From positions 1 to 19,824 of the forward strand of contig UQJU01000023.1 of the NCBI GenBank assembly GCA_900541355.1: DNA of 19,824 bases, in the 5' to 3' direction. The DNA comes from Candidatus Avelusimicrobium fimicolum (lineage in GTDB: Bacteria > Elusimicrobiota > Elusimicrobia > Elusimicrobiales > Elusimicrobiaceae). Shown here one piece after another: positions 1 through 6,187 of the stretch. Both the position numbers and the translations under genes were made by a program. The notes under the pieces are model-generated. The model ran no database searches, was not told the DNA's origin, and was given only the letters and a program-made list of their open reading frames with translations. Positions within the stretch are counted from its first letter, which is position 1, and each line of letters begins with the position of its first letter.

Positions 1-71
1 TATTAAAATAGAGGAAAACGACAGATTCTGGACAGAAGCCTTCCAGAATGACCCTCACTTTATAAACGGCA
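1..71 (-). repeat. GTCAT palindromic repeat, copy A
   Basis: Positions 1-55 are identical to 266-320, and after a five- versus six-base difference the match resumes through TATAAACGGCA (61-71 and 327-337). Inside is a perfect 8-bp inverted repeat, ATTCTGGA (25-32) and TCCAGAAT (42-49), around a nine-base loop. Read on the minus strand the unit begins GTCATTCTGGA and ends in CTGTCGTTTTCC, which lines up with the plus-strand unit at 230-265. The left end may be cut by the window edge. Confidence 0.85.
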
Positions 72-92
72 AGATTTCTTGCGATAATAATT

Positions 93-117
93 CCAAAGTA
101 AGTAGTTTATACTTTGG
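93..117. repeat. Small hairpin in the left intergenic region
   Basis: CCAAAGTA (93-100) and TACTTTGG (110-117) form a perfect 8-bp stem around a nine-base loop, followed by a loosely T-rich stretch on the plus strand. It could end a transcript entering from the left, but the stem is AT-rich and the T-run is broken. Its sequence is unrelated to the GTCAT repeats beside it, although stem and loop sizes are the same. Confidence 0.35.
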
Positions 118-177
118 TTATTTGTTCTTGGTGCACACTCATAGAGTTTTGATATGGGCTTATTGGTTCTGTTTTAC

Positions 178-200
178 CGTCATACTGGGGTGGTGGTTCC
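178..200 (+). repeat. Degenerate GTCAT repeat copy
   Basis: The stretch begins GTCATACTGG, the same ten bases that begin the unit at 12960. The 3' arm has decayed and no clean stem forms. It lies about 52 bases before a well-formed plus-strand unit. Membership of the family rests only on the conserved head. Confidence 0.4.
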
Positions 201-229
201 ATTGTCCGTGGGTGTTTTTATTGTTTTGT

Positions 230-265
230 CGTCATCCTGGAAAGTTGTAGTCCAGGATCTGTTGT
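230..265 (+). repeat. GTCAT palindromic repeat, copy B
   Basis: The unit starts GTCATCCTGGA and has a perfect 8-bp stem, ATCCTGGA (234-241) and TCCAGGAT (251-258), with a nine-base loop, followed by CTGTTGTT. It has the same layout as copies A and C but in the opposite orientation. The two base differences in the arms (C for T, G for A) are compensatory, so the stem is kept while the sequence varies. It abuts copy C tail to tail. Confidence 0.75.
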
Positions 266-337
266 TATTAAAATAGAGGAAAACGACAGATTCTGGACAG
301 AAGCCTTCCAGAATGACCCTTAGTTTTATAAACGGCA
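266..337 (-). repeat. GTCAT palindromic repeat, copy C
   Basis: This is a second, nearly perfect copy of 1-71, including the 8-bp ATTCTGGA/TCCAGAAT stem. With copy B it forms an inverted pair separated only by an AT-rich linker (TATTAAAATAGAGG), an arrangement like paired REP elements. The remaining sequence to 427 shows no gene and no further clear repeat. Confidence 0.85.
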
Positions 338-427
338 GATACAGGAACGCTCCGCTTTGGCAAGGATTTCAAATGTTCTTTATTTTAAAATAGCCGAGTC
401 CTTTGGCGCAGGGCCAATAATAAATCT

Positions 428-463
428 TTGTGTTAAAAGGCGGGTTATTGTTATAATTTTTTT
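428..463 (+). promoter_or_regulatory. Extended -10 promoter of the GIY-YIG gene, probably leaderless
   Basis: TGTTATAAT (449-457) is an extended -10 element, with a possible -35 TTGTGT at 428-433 and an 18-base spacer. The hexamer ends at 457, exactly six bases before the ATG at 464, so the expected transcription start falls on or next to the start codon. There is no Shine-Dalgarno sequence; the six intervening bases are all T. Confidence 0.6.
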
Positions 464-748
464 ATGTCTTTTGTGTATATTTTGACTAATGCTACCAATC
501 AGGTTTTATATATTGGGGTTACGAATAATTTAGTCCGGCGTGTATATGAACACCGAACGAAAATAATACCCGGTTTTACCGAACGGTATCACTTAAATAA
601 ATTGGTATATTATGAGTGCTATACGGATATCGTTCAGGCAATAGCGCGGGAAAAGGTGCTTAAATTTTGGAAAAGAGCGTGGAAAAAGCGATTAATTGAT
701 AAGTTTAACCCCGCTTGGAAAGACTTATACCCAGAGATTTGTTTGTAA
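464..748 (+). CDS. Single-domain GIY-YIG nuclease family protein
   Basis: This 94-residue protein is almost entirely a GIY-YIG domain of the small stand-alone (UPF0213/YhbQ-like) kind. Visible motifs are VYIL (4-7) and YIG (16-18), which form the name motif, then T20-N21, R25/R26, E-H (29-30), the A-R-E-K helix with the likely metal-binding E63, and F-N-P-x-W with N82. The family cuts or nicks DNA in some members; the cellular role of the small ones is mostly unknown. No DNA-binding domain is fused, so a homing endonuclease is unlikely. It stands alone, converges on hydG, and is preceded by a dense cluster of GTCAT palindromes. Its stop codon lies in the T-run side of hydG's terminator. Confidence 0.9.
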   Translation: MSFVYILTNATNQVLYIGVTNNLVRRVYEHRTKIIPGFTERYHLNKLVYYECYTDIVQAIAREKVLKFWKRAWKKRLIDKFNPAWKDLYPEICL

Positions 749-779
749 AAATTCCCGCCCTAAAACATCAGGGCGGGGA
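747..779 (-). terminator. Intrinsic terminator of hydG
   Basis: A 10-bp stem pairs 752-761 with 770-779 (GC-rich core CCCGCCCT with AGGGCGGG, one G-U pair) around an eight-base loop. On the minus strand it is followed by five T residues (747-751), and it lies 23 bases past the hydG stop. On the plus strand only A-rich sequence follows, so it serves hydG, not the convergent GIY-YIG gene. Confidence 0.85.
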
Positions 780-802
780 AAATAAACCATTAGTAAGCAG
801 AA

Positions 803-2185
803 CTAAAAATATAAGTCCCGCTTACCTGCCTTAATTTTGGCTAAATTCTCGTCAATCATTTTGCGTACGGAAGTTCCCTCTTTAAAGGCTTCCCGGGTTG
901 TGCTGTCAATCAGCGCGTACCCTTTGGCCTTTAACGGGGCGGGGGCAAAATCTTCCAAGTATTCGGCAAATGTGAACATAGCATTGGGCAGACAGTGGGT
1001 TTTAATCAGCCCAGGTTTAGCCATATCCATAAAGTCCTTGCCCACACGGCCCAAGCGGTAACAGCCGGTGCAGAAAGACGGCATATGTTTGGCATCTACC
1101 ACGGCATCAATCACTTCGGCCAAGGAACGGCTGTCCGTCAGAGTGAATTGGCTGCCGTTTTGCTTGTCATACGAGTATCCGCCGGGGTTCACGCACGAGG
1201 CCGCAGAAATCTGCGATACGCCCAGTTCCAGGCAGGCGTTGCGCATGGCAGGAGATTCGCGGGTGCTTAAAATAATGCCCGTATAAGGCACGGCCAGGCG
1301 CAGAACGGCTACGCATTTTTTAAATTCGTCATCGGTTAATACGTCGTTCGGGTGTTGGCTGAAATCAGAGCCTTCGGCGGGTTCAATGCGCGGAATAGAA
1401 ATGGTGTGCGGACCCACGCCGTAGGTTTTATCCAGATACCAAGAGTGTTCCAAGGTGGCTAAGATTTCGTATTTATGGTCATAAAGGCCGAGGAGCGGCC
1501 CGATGCCCACGTCGTTAATCCCTGCCTGTAACGCGCGGTCCATAGCGTCCAATCGGAACTGATAGTTCTTTTTGGCTCCCGCCAGGTGGAGTTTTTCATA
1601 AGTTTCCTTATGATATGTTTCCTGGAACAACTGGTAAGTGCCGATGTTGCACTTTTTTAACTCCTCAAATTCGGGTTCGGTCAGCGGGGCGATATTTACG
1701 TTTACGCGGCGGATATTTTGGCCGTTCCAACGGGTGTCGTAAATGGTTTTGATGCTGTCGTACACATATTGCAGCCCACCGCCGGGATAGGCTTCCCCGG
1801 CTACCATTAAAATACGTTTGTGCCCCTGCTGCAACAGCGCGGTAACTTCCTGGCGGATTTCGTCCTGCGTGCTGGCGTGGCGCTTTAAATGCGTATTGGA
1901 GCGGCGGAACGCACAATAAATGCACTCGTTGGTGCAAATGTTGGAAATATACAGCGGTGCAAAAAGAACAATGCGGTTGCCGTAAATGGCTTCTTTGACA
2001 TATTTGGCTGCGGCGAATAAATCATTTAACAGTTTCTTATCCGTAATGTTTAACAGTACGGCGGCTTCTTCAAGCGAAATGCCTTTTAACAGGCGGGCCT
2101 TGTTCAAAATATCCGCTACCTCGGCGTCCGTATGGGACTTGGCTCTTTCCAAGGTGCGTTGCAATTTTTCGTTATCTATAATCAT
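803..2185 (-). CDS. hydG: HydG, [FeFe]-hydrogenase H-cluster maturation radical SAM enzyme
   Basis: HydG cleaves tyrosine to p-cresol, CO and cyanide and builds the Fe(CO)2(CN) unit of the hydrogenase H-cluster. The radical-SAM CX3CX2C cysteines are C84, C88 and C91. The C-terminal second cluster motif is C372-x2-C375-x22-C398; this CX2CX22C spacing separates HydG from the related tyrosine lyase ThiH. The length of 460 residues is normal. The start ATG at 2185 has no Shine-Dalgarno sequence but sits six bases after a TATGAT box, so a leaderless mRNA is likely. hydE, hydF and the hydrogenase are not in this window, so it is a single-gene unit with its own terminator. Its presence implies hydrogen-evolving or hydrogen-consuming anaerobic metabolism. 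Confidence 0.95.
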   Translation of the reverse strand: MIIDNEKLQRTLERAKSHTDAEVADILNKARLLKGISLEEAAVLLNITDKKLLNDLFAAAKYVKEAIYGNRIVLFAPLYISNICTNECIYCAFRRSNTHLKRHASTQDEIRQEVTALLQQGHKRILMVAGEAYPGGGLQYVYDSIKTIYDTRWNGQNIRRVNVNIAPLTEPEFEELKKCNIGTYQLFQETYHKETYEKLHLAGAKKNYQFRLDAMDRALQAGINDVGIGPLLGLYDHKYEILATLEHSWYLDKTYGVGPHTISIPRIEPAEGSDFSQHPNDVLTDDEFKKCVAVLRLAVPYTGIILSTRESPAMRNACLELGVSQISAASCVNPGGYSYDKQNGSQFTLTDSRSLAEVIDAVVDAKHMPSFCTGCYRLGRVGKDFMDMAKPGLIKTHCLPNAMFTFAEYLEDFAPAPLKAKGYALIDSTTREAFKEGTSVRKMIDENLAKIKAGKRDLYF

Positions 2186-2191
2186 ACATAT

Positions 2192-2200
2192 ATCATAGCA
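2192..2200 (-). promoter_or_regulatory. Extended -10 promoter of hydG
   Basis: On the minus strand TGCTATGAT is a textbook extended -10 (TGn plus TATGAT at 2192-2197). Six bases follow before the ATG whose A is at 2185, so the predicted transcript starts at the start codon. With a 17-base spacer the -35 would fall near 2215-2220, overlapping the one expected for smpB. No good -35 hexamer is seen there. Confidence 0.65.
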
Positions 2201-2235
2201 CTTTTGGCGGGGCGGTTTTCTGCGGGGCGCGGATT

Positions 2236-2244
2236 TGCTATGAT
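2236..2244 (+). promoter_or_regulatory. Extended -10 promoter of smpB
   Basis: TGCTATGAT repeats the hydG promoter exactly, in the opposite direction, with TATGAT at 2239-2244. Six bases follow before the smpB ATG at 2251. No Shine-Dalgarno sequence is present. The expected -35 region (about 2216-2221) coincides with that of hydG, so the two polymerases could compete. Confidence 0.65.
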
Positions 2245-2250
2245 ATATCT

Positions 2251-2721
2251 ATGCCGAAGAAGGAATCTGTGTTGGTCGTTTGCTCCAACCGCAAAGCGTA
2301 CCACGATTATTTTATAGAAGACACTTACGAAGCCGGACTTGCACTTTTGGGGGCGGAAGTAAAATCTGTCCGCCAAAAGGAACTGAGTTTGGAGGGCAGT
2401 TTTGTGCGGGTGGAAAACGGTACGGCGCGTGTGTATAATATGCACGTTAAACCGTATAAGTTTAACTCCCTGGTGGAGTTGGACCCCACACGCCCGCGGC
2501 AACTGTTGCTAAATAAAAAAGAACTGCGTAAATTGGCTGCCAAGGCCGAAATTAAGGGGTATTCCTTGGTGCCGGTAGAAGTGTATTTTAAAAACGGCTG
2601 GGCTAAAATCAAATTGGCCGTGGCCAAAGGCAAGCACTTATTTGACAAGCGCGAAAGTTTAAAAAAGCGTGATTTAAACCGCGAAATGGAACAGCATTTT
2701 AAGAATAATATCCGCTTTTAA
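2251..2721 (+). CDS. smpB: SmpB, SsrA (tmRNA)-binding protein
   Basis: SmpB binds tmRNA and carries it to stalled ribosomes for trans-translation. The 156-residue length is typical. Recognisable family blocks are the N-terminal N-R-K-A-x-H-D-Y-F (13-21), E-A-G-x-x-L-x-G-x-E-V-K-S-V-R (27-41), and the basic tail with G-K-x-x-x-D-K-R-E-x-x-K-x-R (127 onward) that reaches into the decoding centre. It is divergent from hydG and followed by a 69-base gap before tRNA-Leu. The ssrA gene itself was not seen in the window. Confidence 0.96.
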   Translation: MPKKESVLVVCSNRKAYHDYFIEDTYEAGLALLGAEVKSVRQKELSLEGSFVRVENGTARVYNMHVKPYKFNSLVELDPTRPRQLLLNKKELRKLAAKAEIKGYSLVPVEVYFKNGWAKIKLAVAKGKHLFDKRESLKKRDLNREMEQHFKNNIRF

Positions 2722-2774
2722 TTCCGGCGGCGGCAATACAAAATAAAATGCTGGATTTTTTCGCTGTAATATTC

Positions 2775-2780
2775 TAAAAT
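2775..2780 (+). promoter_or_regulatory. Possible -10 of the tRNA-Leu/ftsQ transcript
   Basis: TAAAAT lies in a strongly AT-rich stretch ten bases before the tRNA, which would place the transcript start at about 2787. A weak TGGATT at 2752-2757 could be its -35 with a 17-base spacer. Nothing else between smpB and the tRNA looks like a promoter. Confidence 0.4.
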
Positions 2781-2790
2781 ATATTTAATT

Positions 2791-2874
2791 GGGCGGGTGG
2801 CGGAATTGGCAGACGCGTACGGCTCAGGACCGTATGGACGAAAGTCCTTAAGGGTTCAACTCCCTTTCCGCCCA
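2791..2874 (+). tRNA. tRNA-Leu (anticodon CAG)
   Basis: The acceptor stem GGGCGGG (2791-2797) pairs with TCCGCCC (2867-2873), and A2874 is the discriminator. The anticodon stem TACGG/CCGTA (2818-2822 and 2830-2834) encloses loop CTCAGGA, giving anticodon CAG at 2825-2827. The long variable arm GGAC-GAAA-GTCC marks a class II tRNA, and the T-loop GTTCAAC is present. CCA is not encoded. ftsQ starts 23 bases after the 3' end with no terminator hairpin between, so processing of the tRNA end could create the 5' end of the division-operon mRNA. Confidence 0.95.
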
Positions 2875-2897
2875 TTTTATTTTTGGTTCCACCTACT

Positions 2898-3716
2898 ATG
2901 AGAAAGAATGACTACCGGCCGAAAGCGGCGTCTTTAAGAAGCAGAAAACGCAGCCCTCGGCAAAAGAGAGGGTCATCCTTTTTTTTTAAACTTTTTTTGT
3001 GGCTTATCGTTCTTGGCTTCGTCGCAGGGGCCTGGTTTGCCGTTTCTAAAACCTATCAACTTTTAATCCACGCGCAGTGGACCAACTGGCACGCTAAGGA
3101 AATTGCCGTAGAGGGTGTTTCCGGACAGTTAAATAAGGGCTTAGCAGGCCTGTCGGGCAAGTACCGGGGGAAGGCTTTTTCGTTAAAGGATTCCGCTGCC
3201 CTGCGTGCGGATATCGTGCGCAAATACCCGATGTTAAAGGACGTGTCTGTCAGCCGCGGTATTTTAAGCGGCAAACTGACCGTGTCGGCCAAGCACCGTG
3301 TGCCGGTGGCTAAATTTGTACTGCCGGACGAATCGGTCAAATATATTGACGGCGACAGTACCGTTTATTCGGACCCTGCACCCAATGTATTAAACCCGGT
3401 GCCGTTTGTGGAATTGGAGGGGGCCGTTCCGGATAAATTAAGCCCGGAATTTATTGATTTGGTGGAAAGCACTTTGAAATTAAAAAAAGAATTGGACTAT
3501 GCCTTTTTGCGGATGAATTTAAAGGAAAATACCGTTAAAATGTATATGCCGGACGGTTCTTTAATTGATTTCGGCGAGGCGAAGAATCTTAAAAAGAAAG
3601 CCGCCCGAGCGGCGCAGATTATGTCCTTTTCGCGCGACAGATATGTGCATCCGCTCCAATTAGATTTTGAATTTTTTGAATACGGAAAAGTTTTTTTAAG
3701 ACAGAAGTTTCATTAA
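2898..3716 (+). CDS. ftsQ: FtsQ/DivIB-family cell division protein
   Basis: FtsQ is the bitopic inner-membrane scaffold that links early and late divisome proteins. From the ATG at 2898 it has 272 residues: a very basic cytoplasmic head (1-27), one transmembrane segment (about 28-49, rich in F, L, W and V), a POTRA-like region starting near K-E-I-A-V-E-G-V (67-74), and a C-terminal FtsQ-type domain. Sequence similarity in this family is always low, so the call leans partly on its place just before ftsA and ftsZ. An in-frame TTG at 2883 would add five residues and is less likely. No clear Shine-Dalgarno sequence precedes the ATG. Confidence 0.85.
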   Translation: MRKNDYRPKAASLRSRKRSPRQKRGSSFFFKLFLWLIVLGFVAGAWFAVSKTYQLLIHAQWTNWHAKEIAVEGVSGQLNKGLAGLSGKYRGKAFSLKDSAALRADIVRKYPMLKDVSVSRGILSGKLTVSAKHRVPVAKFVLPDESVKYIDGDSTVYSDPAPNVLNPVPFVELEGAVPDKLSPEFIDLVESTLKLKKELDYAFLRMNLKENTVKMYMPDGSLIDFGEAKNLKKKAARAAQIMSFSRDRYVHPLQLDFEFFEYGKVFLRQKFH

Positions 3717-3720
3717 GTTT

Positions 3721-3726
3721 TATAAT
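3721..3726 (+). promoter_or_regulatory. Possible internal promoter for ftsA-ftsZ
   Basis: A perfect TATAAT lies four bases after the ftsQ stop. It predicts a transcript start near 3733, about 26 bases before ftsA. The candidate -35 (TTAAGA, 3696-3701, 19-base spacer) is poor. Such a promoter would allow more FtsA and FtsZ than FtsQ. Confidence 0.35.
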
Positions 3727-3758
3727 AGAAGTAAGATAAATTTTTTTAGGTGGATTTT

Positions 3759-5009
3759 ATGGCTAAAACAAATCTTATTACAGGGCTGGACGTCGGCAGC
3801 GGAAAGTTGACTTGTATCGCCGCCGCACACGATTTTGAAACAAATACCTTAAAGGTCCTCGCCGGGCGCAGTGTTCCGTGCCGGGGCATTAAAGGGGGGA
3901 TGGTGTCGGATATCCGCGAAACTTCCGCCGCCGTTACCCATATTTTAAGCAGTATTGAACGCGAGTGCAACCAAAAAATTGGCAGTTTGTACGTCGGCGT
4001 GCGCGGGGCGCATTTGGAATCTTTTTCCAATCACGGGACGTATAATATTTCCCGTATGGATAAAGAAATTACCCAGGCCGATATGGAACTGGCGATTGAA
4101 AATGCCAAGGCAATGCCCATTAAAAACGATAACGAAATTATCAACGTCATTACCCAGGGCTATGCCATTGATAAACAGAAAGGCATTACGAATCCGGAAG
4201 GGATGGAAGGTTCCCTATTGGAAGTTGATGTGCACATTACTACGGGTTCCTCTACCCACATTAACAACTTGGCCAAGGCTATTCAGCGTCCGGGTTATAG
4301 TATTGACGATACGGTTTACGGATTAGTGCCTTTGGCGGATGCGGTGCTTACGCAAGAGGAAAAGGAAATCGGTGCGTTGCTGTTGGATTTCGGCGGGGAA
4401 ACAATGTCTGTGGGGATTTACATTGACGGCATTTTAAAATTCTCCCGCGATATTCCCTACGGGTGCGATTTGATTACAAGCGATTTATCTCGCCTTTTGC
4501 ACACCAGCCGCCAAAATGCCCGCGAAATTAAGGAAAAATACGGCGTGGCGTTCCCGACGTTTTTGGACGAAGAGGGCGAAATTGCCGTTCCGTCCTTAGA
4601 CGGGCGCAGTACGCATAATATCAAAAAGAGTTATGTGCTTGATATTATCCAGCCGCGCGTGGAAGAATTGATTGAGCAAGTCGGCCACGTGGTGGATACG
4701 TCCGGCTATAAAAACTTCCCCGTGGTGGGGGTGGTAACGGGCGGCGGTTCCGTGATGCCGGGTATTACGGAGCATTGTTTAAGCATTTTGGGCTTAAAAG
4801 AGGTGCGCCGCGGTGTGGTGCAGCGCGATTTGATTACGAGCGACGAACAATTTTTTGACCCGCTTTACAGTACCGCTATGGCACTTGTTATTTACGCGGC
4901 GGGTAACCCGGGTTATGACGATTACGGTGCCGGTTCGTACGACAACGGCGGCTCGCTGTTTGGCAAATTTGGTAAATTTATCAAAGGGCTGGATATTTTT
5001 GGTAATTAA
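3759..5009 (+). CDS. ftsA: FtsA, actin-like divisome membrane anchor
   Basis: FtsA is an actin-fold ATPase that ties FtsZ filaments to the membrane and recruits later division proteins. The 416-residue product shows the phosphate-1 motif G-L-D-V-G-S-G-K (9-16), a SHS2-like 1C insertion, the phosphate-2 segment D-F-G-G-E-T (210-215) and the V-T-G-G-G-S adenosine motif near residue 330. The last 20 residues contain F-G-K-F-I-K-G-L, a plausible membrane-binding amphipathic helix, after a Gly/Tyr/Asp-rich linker. The ATG at 3759 is chosen because AGGTGG lies five bases upstream; a GTG at 3750 falls inside that site. In phosphate-2, Glu stands where many FtsA proteins have Gly. ftsZ follows after 12 bases. 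Confidence 0.95.
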   Translation: MAKTNLITGLDVGSGKLTCIAAAHDFETNTLKVLAGRSVPCRGIKGGMVSDIRETSAAVTHILSSIERECNQKIGSLYVGVRGAHLESFSNHGTYNISRMDKEITQADMELAIENAKAMPIKNDNEIINVITQGYAIDKQKGITNPEGMEGSLLEVDVHITTGSSTHINNLAKAIQRPGYSIDDTVYGLVPLADAVLTQEEKEIGALLLDFGGETMSVGIYIDGILKFSRDIPYGCDLITSDLSRLLHTSRQNAREIKEKYGVAFPTFLDEEGEIAVPSLDGRSTHNIKKSYVLDIIQPRVEELIEQVGHVVDTSGYKNFPVVGVVTGGGSVMPGITEHCLSILGLKEVRRGVVQRDLITSDEQFFDPLYSTAMALVIYAAGNPGYDDYGAGSYDNGGSLFGKFGKFIKGLDIFGN

Positions 5010-5021
5010 GGACGTTTTCTT

Positions 5022-6173
5022 ATGAAAGATTTATTTATGCCGGCTGGCTCGTTTGAGAGCAAAAAGGCCAAAATTAAAGTAATTGGTGTGGGCGGCGGTG
5101 GCGGAAATGCCATCAACCATATGGTGAACGCCGGAATTAAAGACGTGGATTTTATTGCCGTCAATACCGATGCGCAGGATTTGCGCCGCAACCAGGCTCC
5201 GTATTTGGTTCAGGTGGGCGAAAAAATCACCAAGGGATTAGGCGTCGGCGGCGACCCGGAAAAGGGGAAAAAAGCAGCCGAGGAATCCAAGGAAAAATTA
5301 AAACTGATTATCGGCCAATGTGATTTGTTGTTTATCACGGCCGGTATGGGCGGCGGTACGGGTACGGGTGTGGCTCCGTATTTAGCCAAACTTGCCAAGG
5401 AAATTTACGGCGACGATTTGCTGGTGGTGGGCGTTGTTACGCGCCCGTTTAATTTTGAGGGATACGTCCGCGAAAAGCAGGCCGACGAAGGCATTAAAGA
5501 AATGCAGAAGTATGTGGACTCTATGATTATTGTCCCGAACGAAAAACTTTTTGCCAATATTGACCCGGAAACTTCCTCCCGTGATGCGTTTAAAATGGTG
5601 GATGAAGTGCTGTTGCAGGCTGTAAAGGGTATTTCCGAAGTGATTACAAAACCGGGCGAAGTGAACATTGATTTTAACGATATCCGCAAGGTAATGTGCC
5701 ACTCCCATAAATCCCTTATCGGCATTGGCGAAGGCAGCGGGCCGGGGCGGCATTTGTTGGCCGTCAAGCAGGCTATATCTTCGCCGCTTTTGGAAAATGC
5801 GGATATCCGCGGCGCAAAAGGGTTTATTGTCCATTTTTCAGCCGAGGAAAACCTGACCCTTTTGGAACAGGGCGAAGTGATGAATTTAATCCGTCAGTAC
5901 GCCAGCAACGATTCTATTATTATGTTTGGCCACTCGTACGATTCCACTTTAAACGGGATGTTTAAAGTAACGGTTATCGCTACGGGTTTCAGCGCCGAAA
6001 AGGCCAGCGTTTTCAGCGCGCGCCGGCCGCTTCCCAATGCCGGTATGCCGGCTTCTTTTTCTGTTAAAAAACCTGCGGCCGAGGATATGTTTACTTCGTA
6101 TGAACCCAAAATATCCGAGCCGGAGGATGCTATGCTTATCCCGGCGTGTTTGCGCCGCAAAAAAAACCGATAG
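5022..6173 (+). CDS. ftsZ: FtsZ, tubulin-like cell division GTPase
   Basis: FtsZ polymerises with GTP into the Z-ring at midcell. The 383-residue protein has the N-terminal G-V-G-G-G-G-G-N-A nucleotide loop (22-30), the tubulin signature G-G-G-T-G-T-G at 110-116, and the T7-loop N-I-D-F-N-D (215-220) that completes the GTPase site of the next subunit. After a short variable linker the tail ends L-I-P-A-C-L-R-R-K-K-N-R (372-383), which fits the conserved peptide that binds FtsA. AAGGA overlaps the ftsA stop region upstream of the ATG. pilT follows after 14 bases, so ftsZ is in the middle of the operon rather than at its end. Confidence 0.97.
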   Translation: MKDLFMPAGSFESKKAKIKVIGVGGGGGNAINHMVNAGIKDVDFIAVNTDAQDLRRNQAPYLVQVGEKITKGLGVGGDPEKGKKAAEESKEKLKLIIGQCDLLFITAGMGGGTGTGVAPYLAKLAKEIYGDDLLVVGVVTRPFNFEGYVREKQADEGIKEMQKYVDSMIIVPNEKLFANIDPETSSRDAFKMVDEVLLQAVKGISEVITKPGEVNIDFNDIRKVMCHSHKSLIGIGEGSGPGRHLLAVKQAISSPLLENADIRGAKGFIVHFSAEENLTLLEQGEVMNLIRQYASNDSIIMFGHSYDSTLNGMFKVTVIATGFSAEKASVFSARRPLPNAGMPASFSVKKPAAEDMFTSYEPKISEPEDAMLIPACLRRKKNR

Positions 6174-6187
6174 TATAGGAGACTTAT

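Noticed and set aside
1..340. CRISPR array suggested by the direct repeats at the left edge
   Set aside because: Only two 55-base direct copies occur, 265 bases apart, with an inverted relative between; there are no regular spacers and no cas genes.
464..748. GIY-YIG gene as a homing endonuclease in an intron or intein
   Set aside because: There is no split gene around it and no DNA-binding domain; it matches the small stand-alone family.
803..2185. ThiH (thiamine tyrosine lyase) instead of HydG
   Set aside because: The C-terminal CX2CX22C cluster motif is that of HydG, and no thiamine genes are nearby.
2791..2874. Integration site of a mobile element at the tRNA
   Set aside because: No repeat of the tRNA 3' end and no integrase gene are seen; ordinary division genes follow.
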